The translations under genes and the position numbers were made by a program. A DNA stretch of 26,350 nucleotides from Actinomycetota bacterium (GTDB taxonomy: Bacteria; Actinomycetota; Actinomycetes; Nanopelagicales; Nanopelagicaceae). This document shows positions 25,722-26,350 of this stretch, in pieces. Location: positions 1 through 26,350 of the forward strand of contig WLDZ01000003.1 of the NCBI GenBank assembly GCA_009704515.1, in the 5' to 3' direction. The notes beneath the pieces were generated by a model. It made no database searches, was not told where the DNA came from, and saw only the letters and a list, made by a program, of their open reading frames with translations. Each line of letters starts with the position of its first letter. The stretch's first letter is position 1.

Positions 25722-26350
25722 CTAATCAGGGAAGTGGCAGGCGACTTGAGAGGCGCCAATCTGAATCAGCTCTGGCTCAGTAGTGCGGCACTTATCTTGC
25801 GCCTTCCAGCAACGGGTATTGAATACACAACCAGTTGGAGGATTAACTGGATTAGGAAGATCTCCCGACAAAATAATTTGTTCGCGTTGGCGTTCCATAA
25901 TCGGATCAGGAATTGGAATCGCAGATAGCAGCGCCTTTGTATATGGATGATGCGGGCTCTTATATAGATCAGCAGTTGCAGCAAGTTCCATAATCTTACC
26001 GAGATACATCACGGCAACACGATCTGAGATGTGTTGTACGACAGAGAGGTCATGTGCGATAAAGAGATATGACAAACCAAAGTCATCGCGCAAATCATCA
26101 AGTAAATTAATGACCTGGGCCTGAATTGAAACATCGAGTGCTGATACTGGTTCATCACAGACAATAAATTTTGGCTTCAGCGCAAGAGCTCGCGCAATAC
26201 CAATACGTTGGCGTTGTCCGCCAGAAAATTCATGTGGATAACGGTTGTAATGCTCTGGATTAAGTCCCACGCGCTCCATTAGCTCTTGTACTGCGCGTTT
26301 GACTCCACCATCTGGAGTTATCTTTTGAATCTCGTATGAGGCAGAGATAA
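25722..26350 (-). CDS. Oligopeptide/dipeptide ABC transporter ATP-binding protein, C-terminal part
   Basis: The reading frame enters from the right edge and gives 208 residues. The visible part starts upstream of the ABC signature F-S-G-G-Q-R-Q-R and has Walker [14 protein letters not shown] and the H-loop A-H-D. The C-terminal oligopeptide-transporter domain has [12 protein letters not shown]. It ends with a cysteine pattern ([17 protein letters not shown]) typical of Opp/Dpp ATPases, some of which carry an Fe-S cluster there. Walker A lies outside the window. It is of the DppF/OppF type, which usually comes last in its operon, in keeping with the terminator behind it. The peptide substrate is unknown. 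Confidence 0.93.
   Translation of the reverse strand, partial: ISASYEIQKITPDGGVKRAVQELMERVGLNPEHYNRYPHEFSGGQRQRIGIARALALKPKFIVCDEPVSALDVSIQAQVINLLDDLRDDFGLSYLFIAHDLSVVQHISDRVAVMYLGKIMELAATADLYKSPHHPYTKALLSAIPIPDPIMERQREQIILSGDLPNPVNPPTGCVFNTRCWKAQDKCRTTEPELIQIGASQVACHFPD

Overview
The window most likely comes from a small-genome, medium-to-low-GC actinobacterium, and its style suggests the freshwater acI lineage (order Nanopelagicales, 'Ca. Planktophila'-like). Several things point to Actinobacteria. There are actinobacterial families (DUF4032, DUF3052, AhpE, GlgE, homodimeric AceE, an RNase HI-phosphatase fusion). The groupings aceE/DUF3052/ahpE and C4 zinc ribbon/RNase H-phosphatase are ones I recall from the Rv2228c-Rv2241 region of Mycobacterium tuberculosis. 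Many genes appear to be leaderless. The genus is inference; no search was run.

Layout. 1-2164: the N-terminus of an aldehyde dehydrogenase (-), an alpha/beta hydrolase (+) and an AI-2E family membrane protein (-), with very short divergent promoters. 2165-5498: a tightly coupled + operon of a kinase-like DUF4032 protein, a thioredoxin-fold/TPR protein lacking CXXC, and an MFS transporter. 5476-12107: a - strand aceE-glgE-glgB operon joining pyruvate dehydrogenase E1 to glucan synthesis from maltose-1-phosphate and to branching. 12239-16925: a + strand run of DUF3052, ahpE, tRNA-Val(UAC), a DUF4442 hotdog protein, a GNAT acetyltransferase, VKOR, a coiled-coil/zinc-ribbon protein and the RNase HI-phosphatase fusion. 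16936-19967: a - strand katG plus DUF3445 haem-protein operon. 20178-21346: YceI and a DUF4287-DUF1801 protein (+). 21366-25611: a - strand Fe(III) ABC transporter (fbpABC) followed by a DUF1801-MORN protein. 25722-26350: the C-terminal part of a peptide ABC transporter ATPase (-).

The right half has an iron, haem and peroxide theme: KatG, DUF3445, YceI, Fe(III) uptake, and two DUF1801 proteins related to the B. subtilis frataxin-like iron chaperone. AhpE and VKOR add thiol redox functions.

The most unusual signals are regulatory. (1) glgE has no ATG/GTG/TTG for a full-length start; its conserved N-terminus begins at a CTG (or ATT) touching the aceE stop codon. (2) A terminator-like hairpin with a following TTTT lies inside those first glgE codons. 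(3) At least eight genes have a TANNNT hexamer 5-7 nt before ATG, the leaderless signature. In three of them (glgB, ahpE, VKOR) the hexamer starts with the stop codon of the upstream gene and the spacing is identical. (4) A 24-bp perfect palindrome covers the -35 box of yceI. No insertion sequence, prophage, CRISPR array or gene-free stretch over 300 bp was seen.
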